A DNA stretch of 43,962 nt from a virus. Position 1 is the first letter of the stretch. The number at the start of each line of letters is the position of its first letter. Below are positions 31,185-40,257 of this stretch, piece by piece. A program made the translations under genes and the position numbers. The stretch covers positions 64,001 through 107,962 of the IMG/VR virus record IMGVR_UViG_3300028840_002185; one strand, written 5' to 3'. The notes beneath the pieces were generated by a model. It had not been told where the DNA came from. It did not search any database and worked only from the letters and a program-made list of their open reading frames with translations.

Positions 31185-32576
31185 ATGGTGGATCTTGACT
31201 TTAATAATCATTTCCTTAATCAGATAATATATCATTCTATAAGAAACGATGACTTTCTAAAAGCAATACGGCATGTTGTGCCTATTGAAACCTACAAAAC
31301 AAAGGATCGTAAACTCTTAATGGATATGGTATATGGGTATTTCGATGATTACAAAGAAGCCCCAAAGGAAAATTTCTATGATCTGTTTAAGGAACGTGAA
31401 GATAGCTTAGATGAAGACCTTCAAAAGAAGTGTCTTAATATGTTTAACCTTTTAAATGAAATCACAGGATCTAATAGCACCTATATATTAACCAGAATTG
31501 AAGATGCTATTTATCATTTCCAATTAGAAGAAGCCAGTATTGATTTTGCATCCTTTATTAAAAAACAAAATTATGATAGTGCTGTAGCTACCATACTCAA
31601 AGCAATTAAATCACCAAGGGTAGTTGAAGAACCTTATTACAACTACTTTAATGATAAAACATTCATTGAAGAAAGGATCAGAGAAAAGCGATATGTAATG
31701 GTCACACAAATACCTATGCTCGATGAAATTATAGGTGGATTTCAAAGGAAATGGTTAGTCACCTGTCTTGGAGCTACCAAAGTAGGAAAGACATGGATGC
31801 TGATTGAACTGGCATTAGCTGCTGTATGGCAGGGATTAAATGTTCTATTTGTTTCCTTAGAGATGGGTAAATCACAGATCGATGAACGATTAGATATGTC
31901 TGTAGGCTTTATGACTTCTAATCCTAATGGTGAAGCTGAATTATTGCGTAAAGTAGGAGATGACTATATTAAAGTAACAGAGAATACAGATACCATCTAT
32001 GATATTGATAAAGTTATCAAGGCAAGAAACAGATACAGTAAAATATCTGGTGGTAATCTTGAAGTGGTTGCATTCAACAGAGGTCGTTTAAATTATCGTG
32101 ACATTGATCGCATACTTGACGAACTGGAGGAGAAAAAAGGTTTCTATGCTGATGTACTGGTTGTCGATTACTTAGGGATCATGAAAGAAACAGTTGAAGG
32201 TCAGAATAAAAAAGAAAGGATCTCAGAAAACAGTATTGGTTTAAAAGAGATTGCCGGAGTAAGAAACATGGCTTGCATCTCAGCTATGCAGGGTAATAGA
32301 AAAGCAATGTCTGCAAAGGTATTCAAATCGAATCTGGTTGCTGATGATATTGATACAATATTCAATTCAGATCTGGTAATGGCTGTCTGTCAAACTGATA
32401 TGGAAGAAAAAGAGGGCAAGGCAAGAGTTTACATTGCTAACTACAGACATGGAAAACAGCATGGTTCTGTAGGTATCTACCGTGATCTGTCTATTGGTCA
32501 ATTCCATATTGATACCTTTGAAATAAAAGAAGTTAAAACAGAAGAAGAAAATAAGGAAGCAGGTCTTGATTATTGA
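31185..32576 (+). CDS. DnaB-like replicative helicase
   Basis: 463 residues behind CGGAGCG. After a ~170-residue N-terminal helical domain comes a RecA-fold ATPase: Walker A GATKVGKT (from residue ~196), VLFVSLEMGKSQIDERL (DnaB H1a-like), VLVVDYLGIM (Walker B), SAMQGNRKAMSAK and ANYRHGKQHG. It should unwind the fork with the primase 2 kb downstream. The insertion of TDTIYDIDKVIKAR is longer than usual. Confidence 0.85.
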   Translation: MVDLDFNNHFLNQIIYHSIRNDDFLKAIRHVVPIETYKTKDRKLLMDMVYGYFDDYKEAPKENFYDLFKEREDSLDEDLQKKCLNMFNLLNEITGSNSTYILTRIEDAIYHFQLEEASIDFASFIKKQNYDSAVATILKAIKSPRVVEEPYYNYFNDKTFIEERIREKRYVMVTQIPMLDEIIGGFQRKWLVTCLGATKVGKTWMLIELALAAVWQGLNVLFVSLEMGKSQIDERLDMSVGFMTSNPNGEAELLRKVGDDYIKVTENTDTIYDIDKVIKARNRYSKISGGNLEVVAFNRGRLNYRDIDRILDELEEKKGFYADVLVVDYLGIMKETVEGQNKKERISENSIGLKEIAGVRNMACISAMQGNRKAMSAKVFKSNLVADDIDTIFNSDLVMAVCQTDMEEKEGKARVYIANYRHGKQHGSVGIYRDLSIGQFHIDTFEIKEVKTEEENKEAGLDY

Positions 32577-33936
32577 AATAGAACAATACGATGCTCACAA
32601 ATGTCGGTTGCATAATCGTAGGCAGCAACAAATCATTTGGAAAATCTTATCATGGTATGATTCAGGTATAGACAAACAAAAATCTATCCTGCAATGCATT
32701 GGTAGAACTGGTTGCTATTTTCCAATTGGTTTATTAACACACGTCTATAAACAGCTAAAGATACTTGGTCACACATTAGAATATACCTATCTTGACTTTC
32801 CTGAAATTAAACATAAGCTAATCCCTAAACTTCCTGGGATTAAGTTTGAACCATATCAGCATAAGATCCTGGCAAAGGTAGGGCCAAAGAAAAGAGGTAT
32901 TGCTGTTGCCCCTACCGGATCTGGAAAGTCGGTTGTCATTGGTGGTATGGTCAATAAGCTCAGAGTTCCAGAAACAATTATCATTACACCTACCAAAACT
33001 ATATTCAATCAATTAGTTGCTGATTTCCATAAATGGTTTCCTGATAAGACTATAGGACAAATGGGAGATGGTAAAAAAGACATGGGAGATATTACTATAG
33101 GTCTTTTTCAAACTCTCAGAGAAATTAACTGGAACAAAAGCAAAGCTCAATTAGTTATTGTAGATGAAGCTCACCGTATATCTAACTCACATATTAAAAT
33201 CCTGTCTAAATTAAGATGGGCTAATTACAGATACGGTTTGACAGCTACACCACACGATGAAAAGAACTTTGAGAAATGGGCCAGAATGATAGGTTGCCTT
33301 GGCCCAATCCTTTATGAAGCTGAAGAAAAAGAGGTTGAGGTTAGAGTTGTTCCTGTTGAAGTATATATGATTCACTTCCATACTGCTAAAAAACATACTC
33401 CCTATCAGAAATGCTTACGTGAAGATGTGTTATTTAATAAGAGCAGAAACAAAAAACTCCTTGGTGCAGCCAAAACACTATCTTTAGATCATGGTAAAAA
33501 CTGTCTATTTCTTATAGACGAAATCGAACAAGGTAAAAAAATAACTCAAATAGCTGATAAGATGGGATTGCATTATGAATTTGCTCATGGCAACAATCCC
33601 AAAGAAACAAATGAATTAATAAAAATAAATCTAAATAATGGTACAACCAAATTAGTCATTGCCACTCAGGTATTCGGGTTAGGCACTAACATTCCTAATG
33701 TCGATTGCGTTGTAATGGGATCAGTCAGAAAAAGCTATATTGATACTATTCAAAAGATAGGTCGTGGACGTAGACGAGTTGAAGGTAAAGACAAACTCAT
33801 TGTTATTGATAGTATTGACAGGGTTTCCGGCAGAAATAGGTTCTGCGGATATTTCTATGGCTACTCATTAGAAAGAATCAAGCATTATAAAAGCAAGAAA
33901 TGGGAAGTCAAACGTTTATTAACTTCAAAGTTATAG
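32566..33936 (+). CDS. SF2 helicase, UvsW-like
   Basis: TTG start at 32566 overlapping the DnaB-like gene by 11 bases. 456 residues. An N-terminal extension of ~95 residues precedes the Q-like region, Walker A APTGSGKS (K121), VDEAH box, TATPHDE motif, then the second RecA domain with TQVFGLGTNIP and IQKIGRGRRR (motif VI). UvsW of T4 remodels branched recombination intermediates and D-loops. With UvsX and gp46/47-like genes nearby, that role is likely. Confidence 0.85.
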   Translation: MIIEIEQYDAHKCRLHNRRQQQIIWKILSWYDSGIDKQKSILQCIGRTGCYFPIGLLTHVYKQLKILGHTLEYTYLDFPEIKHKLIPKLPGIKFEPYQHKILAKVGPKKRGIAVAPTGSGKSVVIGGMVNKLRVPETIIITPTKTIFNQLVADFHKWFPDKTIGQMGDGKKDMGDITIGLFQTLREINWNKSKAQLVIVDEAHRISNSHIKILSKLRWANYRYGLTATPHDEKNFEKWARMIGCLGPILYEAEEKEVEVRVVPVEVYMIHFHTAKKHTPYQKCLREDVLFNKSRNKKLLGAAKTLSLDHGKNCLFLIDEIEQGKKITQIADKMGLHYEFAHGNNPKETNELIKINLNNGTTKLVIATQVFGLGTNIPNVDCVVMGSVRKSYIDTIQKIGRGRRRVEGKDKLIVIDSIDRVSGRNRFCGYFYGYSLERIKHYKSKKWEVKRLLTSKL

Positions 33937-33947
33937 GAGGATTTATC

Positions 33948-34670
33948 ATGAACAAAGATGTTGAAAGTTATGAAAAAGAGTATGTTGATATGAATCTGGC
34001 AAGGGGTCTGGATTTAACTTTTTATGGTAACTGGCAAAAAGATTTTGGAAAATTGATAATCGAAATATCCGATCTTGAAGCTAATATTGGCAAAGCATGG
34101 GTTTCAATTCTTGATATTGGTTGTGCTACTGGTCTTAATCTCAGGGCCATAGATGAACTGAATATCTTTAAAGAAATCTATGGTACTGACATTTCTAATT
34201 ACATGATCAATTCCATGATCCCTGAAATGTATGCCGATCACAAATGGAATGCAGAAAAGGTTGATTTCTTTTGTACCCCCTCTCATGATCTATCCATGAT
34301 TGCCGACAATAGCATTGATCTTATTACCTGTACTCATGTTTTTGAACATATAAAATCTGAAGAATTATTAGAAAAAACATTAAATGAACTCAAGCGTATT
34401 CTTCACAAAGAGGGCAAAATCATAATCATACTTCCCACAAGCAAAACTGAAGATCAGGATCTTAGTGGAAGAACTGACATATCCCCTTTCCATATATTGA
34501 TTCATTCTGTTAGTTGGTGGAGCAAAACATTTGCAAAATATTTTAAATCAGAATCATTCAAAGCACGTCAACTATTTAAAAAATCAGAGCTAAAACCTGA
34601 CAGATCAAAAGATAAAACTTTTTATGAAAATTATCCTGCATGGAACATCTTTAGGTTAATTCATAAATAA
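33948..34670 (+). CDS. Class I SAM-dependent methyltransferase, copy 2
   Basis: ATG at 33948 behind ATAGGAGG. 240 residues with motif I ILDIGCATGLNLRA, the acidic GTDISNY after the next strand, LITCTHVFEHI and a bacterial class I C-terminal half. Paralogous to 30464-31162 (same FYGNWQK segment, motif I block and FYENYPAW ending) but diverged. One methyltransferase lies on each side of the helicase pair. The stop and next start share bases (TAATG). Confidence 0.85.
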   Translation: MNKDVESYEKEYVDMNLARGLDLTFYGNWQKDFGKLIIEISDLEANIGKAWVSILDIGCATGLNLRAIDELNIFKEIYGTDISNYMINSMIPEMYADHKWNAEKVDFFCTPSHDLSMIADNSIDLITCTHVFEHIKSEELLEKTLNELKRILHKEGKIIIILPTSKTEDQDLSGRTDISPFHILIHSVSWWSKTFAKYFKSESFKARQLFKKSELKPDRSKDKTFYENYPAWNIFRLIHK

Positions 34671-35647
34671 TGATTAGCAATCCATTATTACAAAAAGCAA
34701 TTGATGTTTTCGATGTTCTGTCCTTTCTGGATGAATATCGTGTCGATTATCTCATGGAAGGGAAGAACATCGGCAGAGGTTTTGTCGGTGTTCGCCCCTG
34801 TCCTGGGTGTGGAGATGCACGTAACCATTGGGGTATTCATATAGACAAAAAATTTGGATCTTGTTTTAAATGCAAAACCTATATGAATACTGTAGCATTA
34901 GTTAAATACTATGCCAGATTCAAGACCTATGATGAAGCTAAAGAATTTTTAATAGATCGATATGATGAAGGTGATTATGACTTAGTTACCAGAGTCACCG
35001 ACATTATAAAAATGGAGAATAAAAAGACCCCTTATAATCCTCCAAAAAAAGATCCCCTTCCCTACGATACTTATCCAATAACACATAAAGTTTTAACACG
35101 TAATCACTACTTGCGAGATTTTTTCAAAAAACGCAAATTATATCTGTGGCATGTCAATCGATATGATCTACAATTAGGTGGTGTTCATAGTGAATGGCAA
35201 GGATACATAATCTTTCCTGTGTACCTGAGAGATAAAATTGTCACATGGCAAGCAAGACAGGTACTCACAAAAAGGTATCACAATCCACCTAATCTTGGTA
35301 GTTATATTCACAATGAAGATGGAGTGATACCAGGAAAACCCTTAATACTGGTTGAGGGTTTCTTAGATATGATTAGAATTGATTCTTATCTAAAAATTTA
35401 TTATAATAATAAAATGGCAGTAACAACAGGGTTTGCAAAGATGATCTCTCATAAGCAGATTCAAAGAATAATCAGTTGCAAGCCTTCAAAGTTAATTGTC
35501 ATGTATGATAATGATTCATGGTTCGATTATGATCGAGTTAAAAAAGAAGTTCCTATTGATGTAGACTTTACTATATTACCCAAAGGAAAAGATCCTAATG
35601 ATTTAAACTGGTCAGAACTTCACACATTATTCAAGGAGGTAACATGA
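34670..35647 (+). CDS. DnaG-like DNA primase
   Basis: 325 residues. An N-terminal zinc site CPGC then CFKC ~20 residues later (residues ~44-68). A TOPRIM-like core includes LILVEGFLDMI (Glu) and KLIVMYDNDSW (DxD-like pair). The length is short, with no DnaB-binding C-terminal domain. Start shares the A of the preceding stop. It should make primers for the DnaB-like helicase fork. Confidence 0.85.
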   Translation: MISNPLLQKAIDVFDVLSFLDEYRVDYLMEGKNIGRGFVGVRPCPGCGDARNHWGIHIDKKFGSCFKCKTYMNTVALVKYYARFKTYDEAKEFLIDRYDEGDYDLVTRVTDIIKMENKKTPYNPPKKDPLPYDTYPITHKVLTRNHYLRDFFKKRKLYLWHVNRYDLQLGGVHSEWQGYIIFPVYLRDKIVTWQARQVLTKRYHNPPNLGSYIHNEDGVIPGKPLILVEGFLDMIRIDSYLKIYYNNKMAVTTGFAKMISHKQIQRIISCKPSKLIVMYDNDSWFDYDRVKKEVPIDVDFTILPKGKDPNDLNWSELHTLFKEVT

Positions 35648-36090
35648 AAATATTTACACCCTCTTACATCATTTTGCATCATTCATTTACAAAAGACAGC
35701 AAAACAGTATCATGGCAACCTATCCGTGAATATCATTTATCATTAGGATGGCAAGACATAGGATACCATTATGGTATCGAGATGGTAAATGATAAGTTTG
35801 AGATCCTTGTAGGTCGTTTTGAAGGTACAGTAGGGGCGCATACCAAAGGTCTTAATGGTCTTTCAATTGGGATCTGTTGTGTAGGTAATTTCGATAATGA
35901 ACCTCCAGATATGGCCCAATGGAATATCCTGCTTGAATTGTGTGAAAATATCTGCCGGAGATACAATTTACCAGTACAAAATGTAAAGGGGCATAGAGAG
36001 TATGCCCCTTATAAAAGCTGCCCAGGAAATGCATTTGATCTAACTGCATTCAGGAATCAATTGCAGGATATATTAATTGGTATTCCTTAA
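35644..36090 (+). CDS. N-acetylmuramoyl-L-alanine amidase (endolysin, T7 lysozyme-like)
   Basis: 148 residues behind AAGGAGG, overlapping the primase by 4 bases. IILHHS (H12/H13), GYHYGIE, VGAHTKG, GHREY (H117) and SCPG (C126) are the zinc ligands and active-site pattern of amidase_2/T7 lysozyme. There is no signal peptide and no cell-wall-binding domain, as for a Gram-negative phage endolysin. It is the last rightward gene and converges on a leftward holin-like gene with 1 base between stops. Confidence 0.9.
   Translation: MKIFTPSYIILHHSFTKDSKTVSWQPIREYHLSLGWQDIGYHYGIEMVNDKFEILVGRFEGTVGAHTKGLNGLSIGICCVGNFDNEPPDMAQWNILLELCENICRRYNLPVQNVKGHREYAPYKSCPGNAFDLTAFRNQLQDILIGIP
35986..36010 (-). terminator. 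Intrinsic terminator for leftward genes, inside the amidase gene
   Basis: A perfect 10-bp stem (AAGGGGCATA with TATGCCCCTT) around a 5-base loop. On the minus strand the hairpin is followed by TTTACATTTT, a U-rich tract. On the plus strand no U-tract follows. So it is a rho-independent-type terminator for the leftward operon, about 82 bases past its last stop, placed within codons of the endolysin's catalytic GHREY region. Confidence 0.65.
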
Positions 36091-36091
36091 C

Positions 36092-36442
36092 CTAAACTGT
36101 AGGTGGCTGTAATTCTTTTGTAGAGGATTTAGTTTTTCTAAATTCCTCCAATAATTTTAATTCCTGCGGATCAATTGCCTGAACATAATAGGGAACTGAT
36201 TTCTTTTTAATCAAAACAGATCTGTTCTTTTCTACTTTATGACCTATTCCCCAAATAGCAAATGCTCCGGCAAATCCATCAAGGGCAATACCAATGAATC
36301 TGATCCAAGGTGCAAAAGAATCATTTGGTACGCCTTCAGCTAATCCAATTAAGGTTGTACCAATTGCTGCGAGAAATGAAGCTGTTCGGGTTTTCCATCC
36401 TGTCATAGGGTTTGGTTTTGTCGGTGGCTGTATAGATGCCAT
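36092..36442 (-). CDS. Holin-like membrane protein
   Basis: Start at 36442 behind AAAGGAGG. 116 residues with two hydrophobic segments: TASFLAAIGTTLIGLAEG and IGIALDGFAGAFAIWGIG, separated by VPNDSFAPW, then a charged GHKVEKN and C-terminal tail. This two-span pattern after a GWKT start and before GHKxEK is common in phage lysis-region proteins, often called holin-like. It starts within the lipoprotein gene (107-base overlap). Confidence 0.65.
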   Translation of the reverse strand: MASIQPPTKPNPMTGWKTRTASFLAAIGTTLIGLAEGVPNDSFAPWIRFIGIALDGFAGAFAIWGIGHKVEKNRSVLIKKKSVPYYVQAIDPQELKLLEEFRKTKSSTKELQPPTV

Positions 36443-36938
36443 TTCTATCCTCCTTTGCAATGAATAATAGTTTCTTGGCATGTGACCATCCTGCTTTAAG
36501 CATACAGTTATCGTAATCATTGATCAGAATGCCAACTCTAAAGTAACCAATACGAGTACTCAAAATAGACATAGCTAAAGATAGCTTTTCACCCCACTCC
36601 TCCTTTGATACCATATAAGACACTAATTGATCAAAAGTTAAGTTGGGATAATTGGCATTATAAAATACAGCTATTTTATCAAGGTACTCAGCAATCCATT
36701 CCTTATCTGCAACATCAGCAATCATCATAATTCTGGTTGTATCAATCAGACCATAATAAACTTCATTTAAAGGAATATTATATTGAGCCTGAATCTTTAG
36801 CAACACCGAATCCGGTTTTGCTGCTGCATATTCTTCACACAAAGTCGGTGGAATCGGTGGCGCACCAGTTGTAAAGTTTCCATCAACAGCACAAGCAATA
36901 ATGGGAATACACGCTAATAAAATAATTAATTTTTTCAT
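36336..36938 (-). CDS. Phage lipoprotein
   Basis: Start chosen at 36938 (MKKLIILLACIP), 7 bases after GGAGG; the ATG at 36944 is too close to it. 200 residues with a signal peptide and lipobox IIAC at about residue 15-18. The mature part is helical and soluble (LNEVYYGLIDTTRIMMIAD), with no clear spanin features (no second TM, not proline-rich overall). It may be an outer-membrane lipoprotein active in lysis, or a superinfection factor. Its 3' third overlaps the holin-like gene. Confidence 0.7.
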   Translation of the reverse strand: MKKLIILLACIPIIACAVDGNFTTGAPPIPPTLCEEYAAAKPDSVLLKIQAQYNIPLNEVYYGLIDTTRIMMIADVADKEWIAEYLDKIAVFYNANYPNLTFDQLVSYMVSKEEWGEKLSLAMSILSTRIGYFRVGILINDYDNCMLKAGWSHAKKLLFIAKEDRNGIYTATDKTKPYDRMENPNSFISRSNWYNLNWIS

Positions 36939-37768
36939 AACCATACCTCCATAGATTTAATTTGGTTGAAAATAGTTCCAGATTTATATCCTAAAACTGG
37001 AACAGTTATAATATGTTTCGGCAGAAAGTTATTATGCTTCTTTTGATTCTCTAAGCCGATTATATAATCAACACCTAATAAAGCTGAAGCAAGATAAATT
37101 GGCCCTGAATCCACCCCAATAAAGAATCTACATTTCCCTATTTCCTCAATCATCTTACTGAGGTCAGCTTTTTCATATCTCAATGAACAGTCTGGAGTCA
37201 AACATTCCATTGAATCCGCTTCTATAAAATCAGGATACTCGTCAGCAAAACCAGGTGTCATATGACATTCAAAAGGTTCATACCCTGCTTCAATTATCTC
37301 ATTCCAAATTTTTTCAGCTACTTCAACAGGACAGAACTTCTTATGCATTCCAGTATGACCAAACAGATGAACACCTACTCTTTTAGAATCCTTTACCCTA
37401 TGCTTATTAGTCATTTGATAAGGTTTCCAAGTGAATTCATTCATACCTAACTCATAGTAAGCACAAATATAAGGCTTTGCAGGTTCATCTGATATATCTA
37501 TAGGTATAGATGTGTTCTTTGGATCTGGATAAAGAATCCTATAAATATATTGCCATTTTCTTTTATCAAATGACTTGTCAATATTTAAGATCCCAGGATA
37601 AATATATTCAAACTGACGTTTAGAACTTGATCCAAGAGTAGGACGCATACCTGATTGCTCAATAAATTCATGCCAAACAGGAATAAAGTTAATAAGATCT
37701 CCTAAACCATGATCAAAAGTAAATAATGATCTACCTCTAATTCTCTGAATTTCTTTAATCGGTTTCAT
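36935..37768 (-). CDS. GT9/heptosyltransferase-like glycosyltransferase
   Basis: 277 residues. FDHGLGDLINFIPVW resembles the N-terminal GxGDxxxxxP loop of ADP-heptose transferases. VGVHLFGHTGMHKKFCP corresponds to the middle of the fold, and FFIGVDSGPIYLASALL is the nucleotide-sugar-binding DSGPxHLA signature of GT9. It may modify host LPS or glycosylate a virion protein. Its end overlaps the lipoprotein start by 4 bases. Confidence 0.7.
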   Translation of the reverse strand: MKPIKEIQRIRGRSLFTFDHGLGDLINFIPVWHEFIEQSGMRPTLGSSSKRQFEYIYPGILNIDKSFDKRKWQYIYRILYPDPKNTSIPIDISDEPAKPYICAYYELGMNEFTWKPYQMTNKHRVKDSKRVGVHLFGHTGMHKKFCPVEVAEKIWNEIIEAGYEPFECHMTPGFADEYPDFIEADSMECLTPDCSLRYEKADLSKMIEEIGKCRFFIGVDSGPIYLASALLGVDYIIGLENQKKHNNFLPKHIITVPVLGYKSGTIFNQIKSMEVWL

Positions 37769-37777
37769 GCTTCCCCA

Positions 37778-38620
37778 CTATAACAGCTTACTTAGATAAC
37801 CTTCCGTTTCAACAATAGAATAAAAATTATAACCATAGGGTAACGGGATACTGTTTGTATATTCTCCTTTACAAGTAAAAAATTTTAATCGTGGCATTAC
37901 ATCATGTCCAGTACAGGCAATCCAATAACCATTTTCATTCTTATCCTCAATAACTCCTCTTGGATAACCACTACCTGTATAAATAATACTTCTACCGAAA
38001 TGAAATAAACCTCTGCCAGATTCAAGAAAGCAAAGTTCATCATTTCTATTAAAAAATAATGAATTGGGTTGATTTATATTAGAATAGATCTTACGATTAT
38101 TAGAAGATAACTCAATGATTGCACCATTATCAAAGTTTCCATCTCTCCATCCTTCACCATAAAATGATGCATACCATCTATTTTTCCAATTTACAAAAGA
38201 ATTGAAATGAAGATCTCCACCAAACTCATAATGTTTTACATCTCTAATTATATTGGTGGTTGACGGACTAATTACAACCTGATTCATGGAATTAGTTCCG
38301 GCTGATACTACATAGAACCTACCCCTGAATACAGATTTCATATTGTAAACATTTTCTGATTTAAAAAACTTACTTATATTATGATGTTCTGTGACAACAT
38401 CAATAACTAATAATTTATCTTTCTTACTATTAGTTAATACAGAAGCAATTAGATAATCACCTGAATAATTTAAACCTTTGGTTCCTATGAAATCATTTGC
38501 ATTTACTATTTTAGATTCTAACCATTTTACTTCATCTGTTTCTGTATTAACCATTAACAATAAATTATTTTGATCGACAACCTTTTGATCCACATTAACA
38601 CAACTCAGAATTAACCGCAT
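37778..38620 (-). CDS. Beta-propeller-like protein
   Basis: 280 residues of repeated short strands (NLLLMVNTETDEVKWLES, DYLIASVLTNSKKDKLLVID, GRFYVVSAGTNSMNQVVIS, NRWYASFYGEGWRDG). LHFNSFVNWKNRWYASF resembles the DUF4915/TIGR03032-type propeller. It begins just upstream of the glycosyltransferase gene, 10 bases apart. Candidate roles: sugar-binding partner of the glycosyltransferase or virion component. Confidence 0.6.
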   Translation of the reverse strand: MRLILSCVNVDQKVVDQNNLLLMVNTETDEVKWLESKIVNANDFIGTKGLNYSGDYLIASVLTNSKKDKLLVIDVVTEHHNISKFFKSENVYNMKSVFRGRFYVVSAGTNSMNQVVISPSTTNIIRDVKHYEFGGDLHFNSFVNWKNRWYASFYGEGWRDGNFDNGAIIELSSNNRKIYSNINQPNSLFFNRNDELCFLESGRGLFHFGRSIIYTGSGYPRGVIEDKNENGYWIACTGHDVMPRLKFFTCKGEYTNSIPLPYGYNFYSIVETEGYLSKLL

Positions 38621-38632
38621 TTTACCAAACCT

Positions 38633-39181
38633 TTACTTATTATTTTTTGTTTGTATTAATACCTGCCGTACAACCATTTGAACCATTTCAGCAGTTTCTT
38701 CTCTACGATCCCTTGCTAAGATTGTTTTCATTTGAGTCATAAGCTCTATCAATTGTTTATTCATTGCTGTTATTTCATGTCTGGTCTCCTCTCTTTTCAT
38801 ATCAGCATCATTAACAATTCCTTTTAACTCAAGAGTAATTGTATCGAGCTTTCGACAAAAGTTTTCCTGAAATATTTTTTGTTGACCATGACATTCATCT
38901 CTTACAGATAAACACATAGGTATAGTTTGAAATTTAACTTGATTATTAGAATCAAATAAATGTTTCCTCCCGACTAACTCCTTGTTATCTAATTTTTGTA
39001 ATTTATTAAAAGCATCATCAACACGTCTTTCAAGCAATGGTATCTTTCCTTTCAAAACAACAAGAATAGCTACCACAAAACTAATTGTTGCAAGAAGTAT
39101 AGGCCAATAATCTCTTATAAAATGAGCTATTACATGACCATTTTCTGCTACTTCATTTAACATATTAGGATCAGAGGGCAT
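38633..39181 (-). CDS. Membrane-anchored coiled-coil protein
   Basis: 182 residues behind AAAGGAGA. One transmembrane segment at about 26-43 (WPILLATISFVVAILVVL) followed by RRVDDAFNKLQKL and a long coiled coil (LKGIVNDADMKREETR, NKQLIELMTQMKTIL). C-terminal basic. Could be an i-spanin-like or holin-associated factor, but a virion role is equally possible. Confidence 0.65.
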   Translation of the reverse strand: MPSDPNMLNEVAENGHVIAHFIRDYWPILLATISFVVAILVVLKGKIPLLERRVDDAFNKLQKLDNKELVGRKHLFDSNNQVKFQTIPMCLSVRDECHGQQKIFQENFCRKLDTITLELKGIVNDADMKREETRHEITAMNKQLIELMTQMKTILARDRREETAEMVQMVVRQVLIQTKNNK

Positions 39182-39198
39182 ATTAAAATGTCTCCTTT

Positions 39199-40257
39199 TT
39201 AATTTACTTCCACTCCAAATTCACAGGCATTAATTTTAGCCTTAGTCCATATATTTGAATCGGAAGGATCATCTTCCCAAATAGTTTGATTTCTAAAATA
39301 TGAATCAGACAACGACTGAGCAGTAGTTTCTTCATAGTCTGCTCCTCCGGTTCTAAGAAATCCTTTCAATTTTCTATTATCCGTTCCAGCAGTACGTTGT
39401 GATACATTATTTAATTGCACTCCAAAGATTGCCAAGTCATCAAGATCCGTTGGAACATTTTCATATGCATAAGAATCTTTATTTCCATCTACTGCCCCTT
39501 CAACATAATCTGAATCATCAAATGCAGATTCGTCAATGCATTGATAATTACTTCCTGCGGAGGGAGTTAATTGAGAATAATTTCCTGCTCCATTGGGATT
39601 AACAGCATCGATCCTAACATCTCCTAAGAAATCATTATTCTTTGATCCAGTTGTATCTAAGATATAAATGTCATCGTAATTAACATCAACAAATTGTTTA
39701 CCCTGAAATAATACATTAGCAATTCTATTTGCAATTGCTAAAGATGGTCGAGTATCTTTATTACTAAATGAATGAAGACTTTGTTCATCTAATTTTAATT
39801 CACCCAATCCTTCAGTACTATGACACTTCCATTTTAATTCTACATAGTACCATCTCTTACGATCAAGAGTAAAATCAGAAATATATTCCACCACAGATTG
39901 AGTACTTGGCTGTCTAAAAAGAACAAGATTAAGATTACTATTAACTCTTAATAAACCTGAAATTTGATAACCACTTGGCTCATAAAATTCAACCAAGTCT
40001 ATTTCATTTCCTGTATAATCAAATTTAAAAGCAAAACCTATAATTAATACTTGACTATCAAATTGAAATTGGTTATCCCATCTAAATTCAAAATTAGATA
40101 AAGTATTTCTTGAAAAACCTCTGATACCATTTCCATTTCTTCCACCAGTTGCATCAATGGTAACACCTGATGCTGAAGCATAATAACTATAGCCCCAAAA
40201 TTTACTTAAATCAGCTATATTATATCCTTCAAAACCATCAAAAAATAAGAGTGCCAT
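39199..40257 (-). CDS. LamG-like phage appendage protein, type A copy 1
   Basis: 352 residues. Begins MALLFFDGFEGYN, a hallmark of a phage structural family with a concanavalin/LamG-like beta-sandwich (GFAFKF, WYYVELKWKC, DDIYILD). The C-terminal third (FLGDVRIDAVNPNGAGN, SQLTPSAGSNYQC, SDSNIWTKAKINACEFG) is nearly the same as in 40257-41303. Probably a tail or head appendage for surface binding. Its start shares bases with the preceding stop (TAATG). Confidence 0.75.
   Translation of the reverse strand: MALLFFDGFEGYNIADLSKFWGYSYYASASGVTIDATGGRNGNGIRGFSRNTLSNFEFRWDNQFQFDSQVLIIGFAFKFDYTGNEIDLVEFYEPSGYQISGLLRVNSNLNLVLFRQPSTQSVVEYISDFTLDRKRWYYVELKWKCHSTEGLGELKLDEQSLHSFSNKDTRPSLAIANRIANVLFQGKQFVDVNYDDIYILDTTGSKNNDFLGDVRIDAVNPNGAGNYSQLTPSAGSNYQCIDESAFDDSDYVEGAVDGNKDSYAYENVPTDLDDLAIFGVQLNNVSQRTAGTDNRKLKGFLRTGGADYEETTAQSLSDSYFRNQTIWEDDPSDSNIWTKAKINACEFGVEVN
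39473..39516 (-). repeat. 44-base perfect match in the type A pair, copy 1
   Basis: Identical to 40534-40577. It codes for the GNKDSY/EGAVDG region of the conserved C-terminal domain of both type A proteins. Confidence 0.85.

Noticed and set aside
36090-36104. Small ACCTA/TAGGT hairpin between the convergent stops as a rightward terminator
   Set aside because: The stem is only 5 bp, with a weak T-run further on. I cannot identify a convincing rightward terminator.
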